Assembly (NCBI GenBank): GCA_949316235.1
Contig: OX438741.1
Coordinates: 20,585,124-20,649,123, forward strand
Length of the DNA: 64,000 nucleotides
Reading direction: 5' to 3'
DNA from: Oegoconia quadripuncta
Lineage: Eukaryota; Arthropoda; Insecta; Lepidoptera; Autostichidae
Shown: in pieces, positions 1 to 12,236 of the stretch
How positions within the stretch are numbered: the first letter of the stretch is position 1
Layout: each line of letters starts with the position of its first letter
Made by a program: the position numbers and the translations under genes
Notes under the pieces: generated by a model
Told to the model about the DNA's origin: nothing
Database searches by the model: none
Seen by the model: the letters and a program-made list of their open reading frames with translations, nothing else

Positions 1-3000
1 GTTTAAATCCTGAGTTTATTTAATATAATGTATTTCTAAGTGAAATAAACAGTTTATTTATTTTTTTACTGAACCGTCAGGGCGACCCAAAACATTTTGA
101 TTGTGCTGTGATCGTCGCGTCGTAAAGTCGCGGACAATAGTTAGTAAGATATTTTCTTGTTGCAATCGACAGGCATCATTAGGGGCGCACGTTTGCATCA
201 ACGTTTACAACTTATCCTGCTATTCAATGACCATTAGCTACGAGTAGATGGAGTAAAAGTCATTAAAGTTGTGATTTATTATTTTGTTGAAACGATGGAG
301 TGTAAAAGAGCTTTGAAATTTAGACTCCTCCACCTTCCCTGCTAATATGTCGATGATGGATGAAGGTGACGACATAAAAGAAAGCTCCCAGCTTCCAAAA
401 ATTATAAAATTGCATTTTATTAAAATATTTTTGCAACAAAAAATAAGAGAACTATATGATCCTGCGGGTTTCTTGCTCGCTTGTTTTCCCACAGATGACT
501 TTCCCTTTCCGAAGCCGTAGTATCTCGGACATACGAACAGACAGATAAATGCAATAAGCCCTATTATTGTTTTCAGCAGATTAAAATTAACATTCAACAA
601 AAATGATATCATGTGTCTTACGTTGAAATAAATGATTGAGGTATATGGTAGCCCGGTCCGTGATTTCCCTTGACAACGTGACGCATGCCTTGCGGCCAAG
701 AGCGTTGACACTTTTACCTACAACTTATATGTCATAATTAGCGCATAGTATAAAATATGACATTATATATTAGACTACATTGCATTGCAGATAAACGTAA
801 TACTTGTAACGAACGTCACTGTGGAGTAGTTACGTGGCACAGGCGATTATAGTTGCGACATTATGTAGTGTACTCATTGACAGATACCTAACGGGTCATG
901 ACATGACAAATTGTAGATACCAATTAGGAGTAATTCCTTTAGATTGTTCATGTGCTTTTAAAGGGAAAAAAATCGAATTCTACTAACCCTCTGGCACATT
1001 GACATGCACAATATCAAGAAATCATTATTCATATGTAAATCAGTAATCATTTCATTCACTCACCTATACAAAATCTTCCTTTCAATAAAAAAAGACACTA
1101 TAAGCATAAACTTATGAAAGGATATTATAAAATATGAGACCATTTAGATGATAATCATCCATAGATATAACCAGCACATACCAGACTGTTTCCCAATTAA
1201 TAATGAAATAATTTGTTCTTTTTGCCTTAAAACCTTTTTTAAAAGAGCAACATTTCGAGTTTCTTGCTTGTTCTTCTGAGGGGAAAATTACCGTTTGAAC
1301 AAGCGGTAGAATCATCATTATCTCAGCCCGTAAATATCCCACTGCAGGGATATAGGATGTAAAATGATTATTCTAAGTATAGTGTACTTTTTAAGTAAGC
1401 TTAAAGAATTTTGATTATGATCAATTTACAGTAACTAAACGTAACACAATATTCAGCTAATAATTAACTATTCTGCTCAAAAAATCATTTACTTATGTCA
1501 TTTTATTACTAATGATTGAGATAAATGCGTGAACACGGAACGGCGCGCAAGTATTTTGAAATCTTCCATCTTACTCCTCATTTTGCTTCTTATTACGTTC
1601 GTTATAGAGTTCATTTTTACATATATGTGGCAGTCACGGTAATTTTATTTCTGTTCGTCCACGCCCTGTTTCCCCGTCAAATTGTCACCATTGCGACGAT
1701 TCACACATGCCCTGACGGAATGTAATGGTCTAGCCCACGGCGTCGGCACGATATGTATTGTTTTAGTGTGTTTCGTAAAATACGAACACAATTACCACCT
1801 TGTTCTACGATTAGCAAACTTAATGTCTAGTTTTATTTTGCAGAACCGCCTTCGTGGCGCAAAATACCTATCTAAACAACATCGGGCTTACAAAACTGTG
1901 CTTATGGATTCGATTCGTAGTAGAGGACGTCATGTCTAGAGCTGTTGTTAACATACTTTATAGTCTGTACGGCTAAGTATCACTATCACATTTAAGTGAT
2001 TATTGTGTTTCAGCTGTTAAAGACACGATAGCCAGATCCTCCAATAAATTGGACTTTTTGAGCGAGCGGTAGCTTCCACCTTCGACCTCTGTGATTAACG
2101 CTGTGCATAAAACAAATTGCAGAACATTATTTTAGAGAAGTACAGAATTGTCATGTCGTTGAAGAAGACAAACTTCTATATATATGTACTGATGACTACG
2201 ACAACCATTGTCAATGTCGCTGGTTCATCAATTAGTTATAAAAGGCCACTACTAATAAGCCTCTTCCTTCCTCTTCGTCCTTCTCCGCCAACTTAACCTC
2301 TCGACCTATGGCAGACACTTTAATCTTCACTTATAAGCGATTCAGTCTTCCACTAGACACATTTCCTTTGCACTCGTTCTCGTTGCCTGCATCACCAACC
2401 AAATCGATTATAACTTTCCTAAAAGTACTCGTTTGAGACCCAATGCAATTCAAAAGCTATCAATTCCAGAACTAATATACTCGTAGTATCGATATTGGGA
2501 CGCAATTCAGGAACTATTTCTGGAACTGAGCACTTTAATAATTTTTTAATTTTTTAGTATAAACTCACGACAAACGACAAATCACGTTATAAGTCTTTAA
2601 TTAGTAGTAACATTTTTAAAATATTTTATTTTACCTATCCAAACTTAAGATTCCTTCAAAATTCTTGTTTATTGTTTAAAATTATATGCCTACAGTTTTA
2701 TTGTTGTGCTCATCGGTAATTGGAGTTCATACCAGAAAATTTTAGTGTAAATGATTTTGTAAGATGCAATGTATGTACTCTGTTGGTGAGCCTAAATAAA
2801 TAAATAAAAGTCTTTTATCAACTTGAGCTCTATCGAACACTAGCTGTAGCCCGCGACTTCGTTCGCGTGGACCATTTCATCAAAATCGGTTCAGCAAAAA
2901 AAAATGCCTATATGTTAATCCAGGTCCTAATCCATCTACCAACCAAATTTTTTGCAAATACCTCCAGCCGCTTTGGGTGTGACAAGGTAACACAAATATA

Positions 3001-3300
3001 CAAATATACATACATACACAAACTTTCGCATTCATAATATTAGTTGAGATTAATCACTTTCAATTTGCCATGTTATTTAGCCACAGATTATGTTTAGCTT
3101 TTACATAACAAATACATATAACAATATGATTCGTTCTGATGTCGAGTTTGAAGCTTAACGATAGAAAATGTGTTGGGGTTTCCGGGTCAGTACGCTTCCA
3201 CCTTCGACCTCATCTTTACTTAACATCAGGTGTGATTGAGGTCAAGTACCAACCCGTTGTGCATAAAAGAAAAGAAAAATATGTGCAAAAGGCATGTAAT
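1..3300. other. Upstream intergenic region
   Basis: Apart from the signal-peptide-like ORF at 238-711 I see only repeat fragments: a LINE 3' piece at 1225-1345, a SINE-C relic at about 2010-2115, a LINE-like tail ending in (AAAT)n at about 2700-2815, a dispersed repeat at 2842-3050 and SINE-C at 3170-3275. Nothing recognisable at 712-1220 or 1350-2000. Confidence 0.4.
238..711 (-). pseudogene. Unrecognised signal-peptide-like ORF, copy 1 of a three-copy family
   Basis: An open minus-strand frame of up to 157 codons; the meaningful part starts at the internal ATG near 612 (MISFLLNVNFNLLKTIIGLIAF...), a good hydrophobic leader followed by a basic Gly/Lys/Ser stretch. Diverged relatives lie at 39800-39985 (minus) and 41990-42120 (plus). 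The three share a TTTATTTCAAC leader block just upstream and an N-V/A-N-L/F-N-L pattern. I do not recognise the protein. It could be decayed first exons of a secreted peptide family or an old dispersed repeat. Confidence 0.3.
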
Positions 3301-3444
3301 AATAAATAAATAATAAATATGTCGGGCCCTTACACCAATAATCTAGTCCTAAACTAAGCAAAGCTTGTACTATGGATGCTAGATTATATAAACATCCATG
3401 ACTCGGGAATAGATGTTCGTATATACGATATACGAAATATTGAC

Positions 3445-4395
3445 GACCTGTTTGGTGTAGTGGTTAGCAACTCTGGCAACACTGGCAAAATGATCCATGA
3501 ATTTGAGCAAAATAATGCTGAGCTGAAATTGCAATGGATTCCAGCGCATGTAGGAATAAAGGGTAACGAAGAGGCTGATCGAATGGCGAAATTAGCATGC
3601 TCAAATTTAGATGTGACAGTAGTTAATTTATTACCTGTTTATTCGGAAGTCCTCCCAAAATTTAAAGATGTTAGTTATTCAAATTGGAAGGAATATTTTG
3701 ATCGTCGTTCGTTAGAAAAAGGCATTTGGTATAAAACTATCCAAGGTCAGCCTCTTCGGGTACCTTGGTTTGATGAAGTTAAGCTAAGTAGGCGATTAAT
3801 TAAGTTAGCTGTTAGACTACGTTCTGGGCACTATCCATCAAACAAGTTTGGATATCTGATGAAGAGAACTGACACTCCTAACTGTGAAGTCTGTGGAGTG
3901 GTTGAAGATGTCCAACACATGTTGATGGAATGTGCTAGAAACCGAAATGAAAGAGATACACTGATGAGACAATTAAAGCTGAGTCAATACGCTGTAGGTT
4001 TGGCTCAATCAATTTTGGGTAAACCTGGATCAATAGCGGCCAGATTATTATATAATATGTTTGTATCTTCTCATCAGTGAATCTTGGTCAGGGTACGATG
4101 GGACTGTCATGTCTAGAAGGACTCAAGTCCCTAAATTAAATAAAGATTAAAAAAAAAAAAAAAACTCTGGCCACTATACCAAAAGGTTGCGGGTTCGAAT
4201 CCCGCTGGGGGCATATGTTTGTGTGATGAATACGGACATGTGTACCGGAGTTATGGATGTTTTCATTTATAATAAGTATTTATTTACAAAAAAAATGTAT
4301 TTGTGTAGTATATCAACCATCTGGTATCCACAACACAAGCCTATAGTTGCTTAGTGTGGAACTAGATGGCGCTGTGTGTATGTCTAAGGATATTT
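3445..4395 (+). repeat. SINE-B (tRNA-headed), split by the LINE insertion
   Basis: Head CGACCTGTTTGGTGTAGTGG at 3443-3477, then the LINE, then the rest from 4163: box B GGTTCGAATCC, a middle part with ACCATCTGGTATCC, and an AT-rich (ATTT) tail. The unsplit copy at 45026-45308 shows the original sequence. Confidence 0.8.
3478..4162 (+). mobile_element. 5'-truncated non-LTR retrotransposon with RNase H domain, copy 1
   Basis: About 200 codons of the C-terminal part of ORF2. First an RNase H end (LQWIPAHVG...GNEEADRMAKLA), then a tail with HYPS and a CxxC...H...C cluster (NCEVCGVVEDVQHMLMEC). Then stop, a 3' UTR and poly(A). It is flanked by a 9-bp duplication AACTCTGGC (3469-3477 and 4163-4171) and sits inside a SINE-B copy. 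The ATG at 3376 belongs to upstream SINE sequence and is not a real start. RNase H-bearing LINE; clade not resolved. Confidence 0.85.
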
Positions 4396-4792
4396 TATTT
4401 ATTTATTTTTTATTATGTAAATCTGTATAATTTCCTTCAGGCTCAATAATATACATTATAGAAAATTTGAGTTACACAATTCGTGATTTCCCATAGTAGG
4501 CATAACAATGTGTTTTCCTGGCTCTACATGAGTGGTAATTTATACCTACAAATTGGAGTAATCGGACGTATATATTCCCACATTGCTTTATACGGTTCAC
4601 TTATATACACTAAGCACCTCATTGCGGTCGTTACTTACTGTAGCTTTATTAACTGAAACTATAAAAATACTAAATAACAGTTTAATATAAAATTTAGTTG
4701 TAGTCGCTCGTGATAATACAAAACAAAATAAAACAAACTAAATTAAATACACCAAAAAAATCAGAAATACTAAATTTATTAAAGTTTCAAAA

Positions 4793-7700
4793 ATGGCCCT
4801 GACAAAATTTCTTTTAGTCACGGTAAATATCTTTTGGTATATTAAAAAAATATAGTTTAGTCGATTTCATTAGTGAGATGAAGTTAATTAAAGATTTCTG
4901 TTTAATTTTTTCAGATTTTCATGTTCAAGATGGTAGTCTACGCTAAAGAGATTGTTGCATTTGGTAAGATTCATTAATTAACTTAACTTTCTGTCAAACT
5001 TAATTCCAACGATCATTTTCTTATTATATTGTCTAAATACTATCTTCTATCTGTCTGTCTATGCTCATAGTCATTCTAACCTACGCAACGCAACGGTTTT
5101 CACCATCATGTTGAGAATTTTGTTCCGGGAGGTTTATTACATGTGATAGTTCTTTTCTTATTTCGAAGTCTTGAAGAAGAGGTTTGAAAGCTAGTTACTA
5201 GTAAACAGAAGAACCCAAAAAAATTACTTTAAATTTTTCAGAGTAATAGCTGATCTTTTCATTTTTGAGTTGGTCTCGTAATAAAATCTATTCAGTACAA
5301 TTGTCTAACCCACCCTTTAAAATATTTAGTCATGTCATTTAGTTCAACCATACAATGTGCCCTGTTAGAATGCATTTCGGACGTCTCGGATAAAATCGAC
5401 TATTTTCGAGTAATACACTAGATTGAACTCCAAATGAAGCAAAATTTTTCATTTTATTTCTTTAAGTTTTTATAAGTTATTTTAAGCATCCGATATCTGA
5501 GGACCAATCGCGCTATTGTACAACGATAAACGGAACGTTTGTGGTTTAGATTTGGTTTAGCTGATGTAAAAAAACATATCGCGCTATTTTGTCTGAACGA
5601 TTAGTTAACGTTACCAAAGTAAAACTAATCGCAAACCATTTAGAGCTTATCATAAGGTATTACTATTACCAATACTATTACTTATAAATTACTACTAATT
5701 ATAAACGTTTTTAGTTATGGTTTAATTTTGGTACTATCGGTCACACTTAGCTTAGAATGGAAGTAGTTTAGATACTGCCACTCTATGAAATTGTAAAGTG
5801 CTTGACTTGGGAGACTGACGTCGCATTTTTCGTTTTTACGAGTAAATTTAGAGGTTTGATGTGTTTTAAAGAATATTGTGCCTTTCAAGTCAGTGATTAT
5901 ATACAAAGAAATTGTAAATGTATGACTGAGCTTTCAAGATCACACAAAAATCCGCCATAATCTTCAATGTGGCACTTACCAAACTAAAGATCAGTAAAGA
6001 AAATTTCGTCACTGCGTTAGTATGAAATCAATACTGGCAAAAATGACGATTGCCAATCTTAGGAAGAAAGAAGAAGTAACAAGCGAATGTGTATGTTACC
6101 TTTGCAACAGTAAGTGATTATACAACAACACAATTTCAACTATAATTTTCTTTTTACAGGAGGCAATATCGATATACCTCATGGCTGTGACGAAATATTC
6201 GGCAACACAGGTGAAGGCAGGAACTACTGCAGTATCAGGCCTAACGATTACCCGGAGCACATTATCGATGAATATATCAGAAATAAGGTGAGATTCAATA
6301 TTAATTGCACCCCCTTAAAAGTGATCTCTACCTTGGCATTGAATTATGGTAGAAGTTACTAACACTGCCTTGAAAGTGACCTCTATCTTACCGCCTCCGT
6401 GGCTCAATGTAAAAAACATTGGGTTTATGTTTCGGAGGTCGCGGGTTCGATCCCCAGCGGGGTACATATTTAGTACTTGGTTTGGTTGGTGGTAAGGCAT
6501 ATTACATGTCCGCCTGGCTAGCTACCACCATCTTATCTAAATCTACCGCCAAACAGCAATGTTAATAGCATTGTTGTGTTCCGGTTGTCAGAGATAAGAT
6601 AGCCAGTCCCCCAAATAAGATGGGGTTTCCGGGTCAGTACGCTACCACCTTCGGCCTCATCTTCAATTGAGGTCAAGTGGTAACCCGTTGTGGATAAAAA
6701 AAAGGAGGTAGAAGTTAGACCCCCTTCAATGTGACCTCCATTTTAACATAACATTGTGCTTACTGTGGAAGTTACTTACAACCCCTTGAAAGTGACCCCT
6801 ACCTTTATATTGTGTTGCTGTGGAACTTAATTACACCCCCTTGAAAGTGATCTGTACCTCAACATTGTGCTGCTGTAGAACTTAATTAATTACACTCCCT
6901 TGACACTGACATTTACCTTAACATCGTGTTATTTAAGAACGTAATTACACCCCCTTAGAAGTGATCTTCTGTAGAAGTTACTTACACCCCCTTGAAAGTG
7001 ATCCATAGTGTTGCTGTAGAACTTAAATGACGTCTAGATTGTTAATGATAATTGTGGTGGTTTTTTACAGCAAAATGATGGATTCCCAGAATACTATGAG
7101 GAACCCGACATCGAGGAACAAGAAGAAGACTGTAACAGTCCAGAGGTTAGGAATAACTGTTGCGCCAAGACCCAGGTAAGATCTTTGAACATTTGAACAA
7201 TGAACTTTATATTCTCCTTTTACGACACCCACTGGAAGAGACGGGTTAGTCCTATTCTATTCTGGTGGGAACCATACGGTTGGAATAAGCATTATAAATA
7301 ATAAACAATATTTTATTGAACCGAAATAAATTACACAACTTGTTGAAGCTTTGTTGTCTGTGGTAATTAAAAACTGTGTTACAGACAACAACGTCTTCCC
7401 CATACATATTGTACAATAAGTAAATTTGGTAGGTACTCGTACGCATCAAATTATGTTTGCCATCTAAAGGTGTACAGAGTTTGGAAAGTATATAAATATA
7501 AGTAAATAATATGTATGAAATATATTTGAATATATATAGGATTTCATTTATATAGTAACATATACATATAAGTTGATAGATACCTGTATACATAAATACA
7601 TACCTATGTATTAATATATTTAATTAGGTTAGATTCTGTATAGCATTGTATAAATTGTGCACGGCATTTGATCAGTTGATTAGAAGCAAATTTACATAGA

Positions 7701-10700
7701 ATAATTTTACAGTAGGACAGAAAAAATTATATTTAAAGATAAGCATTCCTGGCACAGTCGCATTCGCTATTCGTTTTCGGTTAGCGAAGTTAAGCAATGT
7801 CTGACCAGTGGCTTTTTAATACGAGTGCTTCCGTACTTCGGTGGACTTGTTAAATAATCCACCCCGGTTGTTTTCAATTAAAAGCAGTCGGTAAGCCAAG
7901 TCGGTGGCCTACAGGGGCGACTTAAAAACACCGACTATCAGGTGGCCACTAGTCTGCCACAAATATATCAATCCCCACTGGGCCCTCGTGGTGGATTATA
8001 GCCCAAACCCTTTCCCATTGAGAGGAGGCTGTGCCCTAATAACGGTGTGTAAGGTTGAGATTAGGACCTTGGTGGAATACTAATGCTCATATAAACACTG
8101 CGGTAAACATTATTATATTTAAATGTTATTTTATTTAACTTCAGACGGAGATACCCTTCATGGTAAAGTCCGAGGCAACGATAAAGCTGGTGATTCAGTC
8201 CCAGTTTTTCCAGCAGAAAATCAGAACTACGAGTTGTGCATATTCGTAAGTATCTCATTATTATTAACATTGTAAATCGTATGCAGAAATTCACGTTTTA
8301 GGAAAGATGTGCGTAATTAACAAACAGAATTTACCTGATGGTAATCAATCATAGGCCCGTATTTAGAAATCAATCTCAATAGAAGTCTTGAGGTTGTATC
8401 AACCGAGATGCGTCTTAAGCAGTTGACGCTATCTCAAGCTCCGTGCTAATTTACAAACCAATCTTGAGGTCTAGTCAGCTGAGATCACTTCTCAAGTATT
8501 CGCCTCAGCGGCGAATGAATGATAGTCCTGAGTTTCGTTTATTAATACGCGCACCTCTCAAGTGAGTACTGCTTGAGTATGCACGTGCTTTTCAGGTCTC
8601 AATTTAGGTTTATTAATCAACACGTTTACTTGAGACCGGTCACAAGACTGTTCTCAATCTTGAGAATGGTTTATTAATATGGGCCATACTTCGCTACTGA
8701 TTTTCGAGATTCGTGTACTCCATTGTACTCCTTCGTTGCGGTGATCTTTGGGGGAGGCCTTTGTCCAGCAGTGGACGTCTTTCTGCTGATATGATGATGA
8801 TATGTACTCCATTATTTCTACACTTGTAACCGTGTAAAGATATCTAAAACATTAAACTTATATAATATTCCTAATACAACTTCCACGATTCACCTTTCGA
8901 GATAGGTATACAGAAATGCAAACGTAAGGCAGGTGAGTTCATCGCGTTTGAAGCAAATCTGTAGTATAGATAGAGAGATGAGTTGATTCAATTCTTTTCA
9001 TATGCAGGAAACCACATAGCAATTTTAAACATCATTTCAACTATATCATGTTAACACAGCGTTAGGAAAAAGAAGTAATGATAAAATGTGTGACTATTTG
9101 AGCGACAACAATGCTTGGTATTACAGTAATACAAATACTCTTTATTGCGCAAATTAATTTACAATAATTTTTGATGATAACAATAGAACACAATTAAGCG
9201 GTCTTATCACTAAAAATGATCTCCACCAGACAACCCACAGCCATGGAACATTTGTAGGTAGAAAAACAGGTAGGGTGCACGATACTACCAACTAAAGAAA
9301 TAATTATAGATAAGTATGCATAAATATAATAATATCATATTAATGGACTTACTTAATTATATAAATATATATCTAAATACTTACTACTGTATCTGTACTT
9401 ATATCAGCTCACAAAAATTATATTAACTGCATTTTATATTAAAAGAAAAGTAAAAAAAAAATCCTATGGGGTTTTTGCGCCACTTCTTTACGAATTATTA
9501 GATGATTTCTTTCCGAAGCGGAAGCCCTTTTAAATCATTTCCACTAACATTATAAACTATCTTGCAATAAATGTTTCATGTTTGTCGAAATTCAACAATC
9601 CAAATCCTGCAGATACTGATGTCTTAGCTCAACATTTTTGACCTCAAGGCCAGGAGTTGGGTACATATTGTCATCTTTGGGACAGGTAGTATCACTCTGG
9701 CTAACGTGTGTTTTAAATTAACTTGAATGCTCGAAAGTGTGTCGGACGGATGACTCACTTCATTTATTAAATAGGTATTGCCCATTGATTAACCTCACTC
9801 ATTGTATTAATAATATGCAGCAGTAATATTTATGAGTTATTGTATTTTTGACATAATAGCGACGTTGATATGAAATACCGTGGGATTTCCGTTTATTGCA
9901 CGACTATGGCAAATCCAAAGAGCGTTATGGTTTAAACAGGCTATGTGTGCATGTTCGTCAGTTTCCGCACCAGTCCAAAACTACACTTCGTACATATGTA
10001 ACTTCACGACGTTTATCCCAAAGGGATAGTCAGAGTTATCCCAAACATAAGCCTTTGGTTGTTGCAAACATTAAAAACTCTTTATGCTTGGTACAACATA
10101 TGTTTCATCTTTCGAAATATACAGAAATACACACGTAACAGGGGGTGAGCCGATCGCCGTTGAAACGTGCAAATCTATACAGGGTGTAATCGTTAACTGT
10201 GTCCCGGCGATTATTCCTATAACTATCACAGATATCAAAAACCTTTAAACTGATATCGAGAGGACGTTACCTAATGAGTAAAATGACACTAATAACTTTT
10301 CACAAAATAAAACGAGAAATATCCAAAATTTTGACATTAAACACTCCCATACAATTAGTATGAGATTAGTAGAAAGATTTTTACCACGTCCGCTGGAAGA
10401 GACTTGACAAATGAGGTACCTATCGTTGGAAGTGTGTCTTTCTTCCACAGGTAGACTATGGCCTGTATTAATAAACCATTCTCAAGATTGAGAACAGTCT
10501 TGTAACCGGTCGCAAGTAAATGTGTTGATTAATATACCTAACTTGAGACCTGAAAAGCACGTGCATACTCAAGCAGTAATCACTTGAGAGCTGCGCGTAT
10601 TAATAAACGAAACTGAAGACTGTCATTCATGAGGCGATTGCTGAGGCGAATACTTGAGAAGTGATCTCAGCTAAGTAGACCTCAAGATTGGTTTATAAAT

Positions 10701-11491
10701 TAGCACGGAGCTTGAGATAGCGTCAACTGCTTAAGACGCATCTCGGTCTCAAGACTTGTATTGAGATTGATTTATTAATGCGGGCCTATATGACATGGCA
10801 CTAAATCCAAGATGCAAATCGCAATATGGAAGAGGCTCATAGACATATCCAACAGTGGACTTCTGTAGGCTATTGATGTGTGTTTGATATGTAATAATAT
10901 TACAGCTTCGGCTTCCTAGCTCAGATAATAAGTCTAGCTCTTCAGCACTAAAACCCTGCTTGCCTGTTGGGCACTATATGCCGCCTCGAGGAGATGCACT
11001 AAGCAAAATTTTTTATCGACGGATATACGAGTGTGATTATTAATTTATATAATGTAGCAGACTCATCTTTCCCTTTTCGTTCATCTCATATCACTCCTCA
11101 CACAATCCAGCCATCTTTTCCGTGATCTTTCAACAATTGACATCCATGTTCATCATTGTCTTAGTATAATGCGTTTCATCCCTCCTCATAACATGTCTAT
11201 ACATAGCCAAACGATTATGAGCTTCTTATTTTATTTAAGCAACGGTTTGTCTCTCAAATAAATAAATAAAAACATTTCTTTCTTTCTTTCTACAGGAACC
11301 AAGAACAAGATTTATCATGCTTCGGGGACTTTGAACTCGAGAATTGGGGATTCAAAACCATGTGCCGGACAAATCACGGCACGAGCAAGTTCTACGTGTA
11401 CAATCCGATGATCAATAAGACCGAGGTCGTCACTCTCGTCTATCCAGTCTCGTGTTCCTGTAGTGTATTGAAGCAGGAAGACACTTCATGA
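4793..11491 (+). CDS. spz-like: Spätzle-like secreted cystine-knot protein (gene A)
   Basis: Six exons: 4793-4822, 4915-4963, 6160-6287, 7071-7175, 8145-8245 and 11296-11491, giving 202 aa, all with GT-AG introns in phases 0, 1, 0, 0, 2. Residues 1-20 are hydrophobic (MALTKFLLVTIFMF...) and read as a signal peptide. The prodomain has C36 and the RNYC50SIRPNDYP motif shared with the two neighbours, followed by an acidic stretch (residues 76-89). The C-terminal knot has C99, C100, C135, C146, C161 and the CSC end (C191, C193), with an N178-K-T glycosylation sequon. Spätzle proteins are secreted zymogens whose cut C-terminal domain binds Toll receptors; that role here is inferred from family. 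Odd: no Arg or Lys sits at the place where genes B and C have their candidate activation Arg; the nearest is R96. The start is the only ATG giving a leader joined in frame. The Spätzle subtype is not resolved. Confidence 0.85.
6295..7025 (+). repeat. Minisatellite in gene A intron 3
   Basis: Irregular units of roughly 60-70 bases built on ACACCCCCTTGAAAGTGATC...TAACATTGTGTTGCTGTAGAAGTTA, about eight copies, interrupted by the SINE-C at 6390-6703. The array ends about 45 bases before exon 4. Confidence 0.75.
6390..6703 (+). repeat. SINE-C, full-length, inserted in the intron 3 minisatellite of gene A
   Basis: Starts ACCGCCTCCGTGGCTCAATG, B box GGGTTCGATCCCC, GGTTTGGTTGGTGGTAGGGC-like body, ends CCCGTTGTGGATAAAAAAAA. 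SINE-C is the most abundant SINE here. Other copies: 28010-28255 (+), 28885-29110 (-), 34074-34380 (-), 41269-41580 (-), 47576-47812 (+), 48489-48673 (-), 50715-51041 (-), 55309-55611 (+), 63178-63475 (+). Fragments: 3170-3275, 18108-18279, 18382-18549, 19978-20035, 26230-26382, 32260-32435. Confidence 0.85.
8354..8685 (+). mobile_element. MITE G copy 1, gene A intron 5
   Basis: 332 bp with inverted ends GGCCCGTATT...AATATGGGCC, rich in CTCAAG/CTTGAG motifs. Flanked by ATA on both sides (8351-8353, 8686-8688). The 3-bp duplication would fit a PIF/Harbinger-type element; no coding sequence. Confidence 0.75.
10460..10786 (-). mobile_element. MITE G copy 2, inverted, gene A intron 5
   Basis: 327 bp, the reverse orientation of 8354-8685, with ends GGCCTGTATT...ATGCGGGCC and flanking TAT (10457-10459, 10787-10789), which is ATA in the element's own orientation. 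A degraded fragment of the same family lies at 42180-42310. Confidence 0.75.
11140..11272 (+). repeat. Retroposon tail next to the last acceptor of gene A
   Basis: A block ending GGTTTGTCTCTCAAATAAATAAATAAAA is shared with 59640-59690. It stops about 23 bases before the exon 6 acceptor, followed directly by (TTTC)n and TACAG, so the acceptor has little more than its pyrimidine tract. Confidence 0.5.
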
Positions 11492-11959
11492 AGATAACCT
11501 GTATTAGACAGATGTTAATGTTCGGCTGATGGAACTTCAGCTGGTATTCATTTGAAAAATTAGTGCCTCACTTAGCTATATGTACCAACAAAGTGCATGG
11601 ATTGCATACATGTAGATATACTTGTTCTGTTTATGATGAAGCCATGCTCTATGGAACTCATTTCAAGTCAATTGTCAAGCCTACTGCATATAGAAGTCTA
11701 TATTATACAAACAATTTCCTGGTCTATATCACTGGACCCCGGGGCCACACTGAATATAATTAGGGTTTGTTTTATAAGTCCATGTATAGTCAAAGATAGA
11801 GTTAAGATAACAGAGTTTCGGAATCTAAAAAAAATGGTGCCTGTAGGCAAGGTTTTGTAGAATTGGAGAAAATGCGTGAAAATTTTATTAAGAAGTTTTT
11901 AAAGGAGAAATCACTATTATTTAGATAGCTGTTGAACTAAATGAAGGTTAATGAGGAAC

Positions 11960-12236
11960 TAATTCTCGTATATAACTTGCGCTCTCTTATGTACGTAGTA
12001 TTTTACTATTAGACAGGCGCCCGATTGGCTTCTTAGGTCTTGTTAAAATAGGTGAAACAGTACCTGATGTTTACTGGATTAAGAAGAATTTACGCTCGAA
12101 TACTCAAAGTAAACGATTTATACTTAAAGAGGCCCTTAAATGTCATGCTCATGTGATTGACATTCCCAACGGGATGATGTTTAAGGAGCTCTTAAAAGAA
12201 TCATTGGGTATTCAGACGTTGGAGTACGCTTATTAG
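11960..12236 (+). pseudogene. Unidentified coding-like remnant downstream of gene A
   Basis: An open frame of about 85 codons with no usable ATG at its start, ending at TAG 12234-12236. It reads YVRSILLLDRRPIGFLGLV, then IGETVPDVYWIKKNLRSNTQ, then KRFILKEALKCHAHVIDIPN and ends SLGIQTLEYAY. Codon and residue make-up look like real protein. Upstream (11840-11950) other frames give short coding-like pieces such as FVELEKMRENFIKKFLKEK. I do not recognise it; a decayed exon, processed pseudogene or transposon end are all possible. Confidence 0.3.

Noticed and set aside
3376..4080. A 234-codon gene
   Set aside because: The start lies in SINE sequence and the rest is a truncated LINE ORF2 with target duplications.
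4480..4495. Candidate NF-kB-type site upstream of gene A (GTGATTTCCCAT)
   Set aside because: Does not fit GGGRNNYYCC fully and such near-matches are expected by chance.
7745..8055. Possible 5S rRNA-derived sequence (GCGAAGTTAAGCAATGTCTG)
   Set aside because: It resembles part of 5S rRNA but only over a short stretch, within a block that otherwise looks like an RTE-type retroposon end. Too weak to call an rRNA gene.
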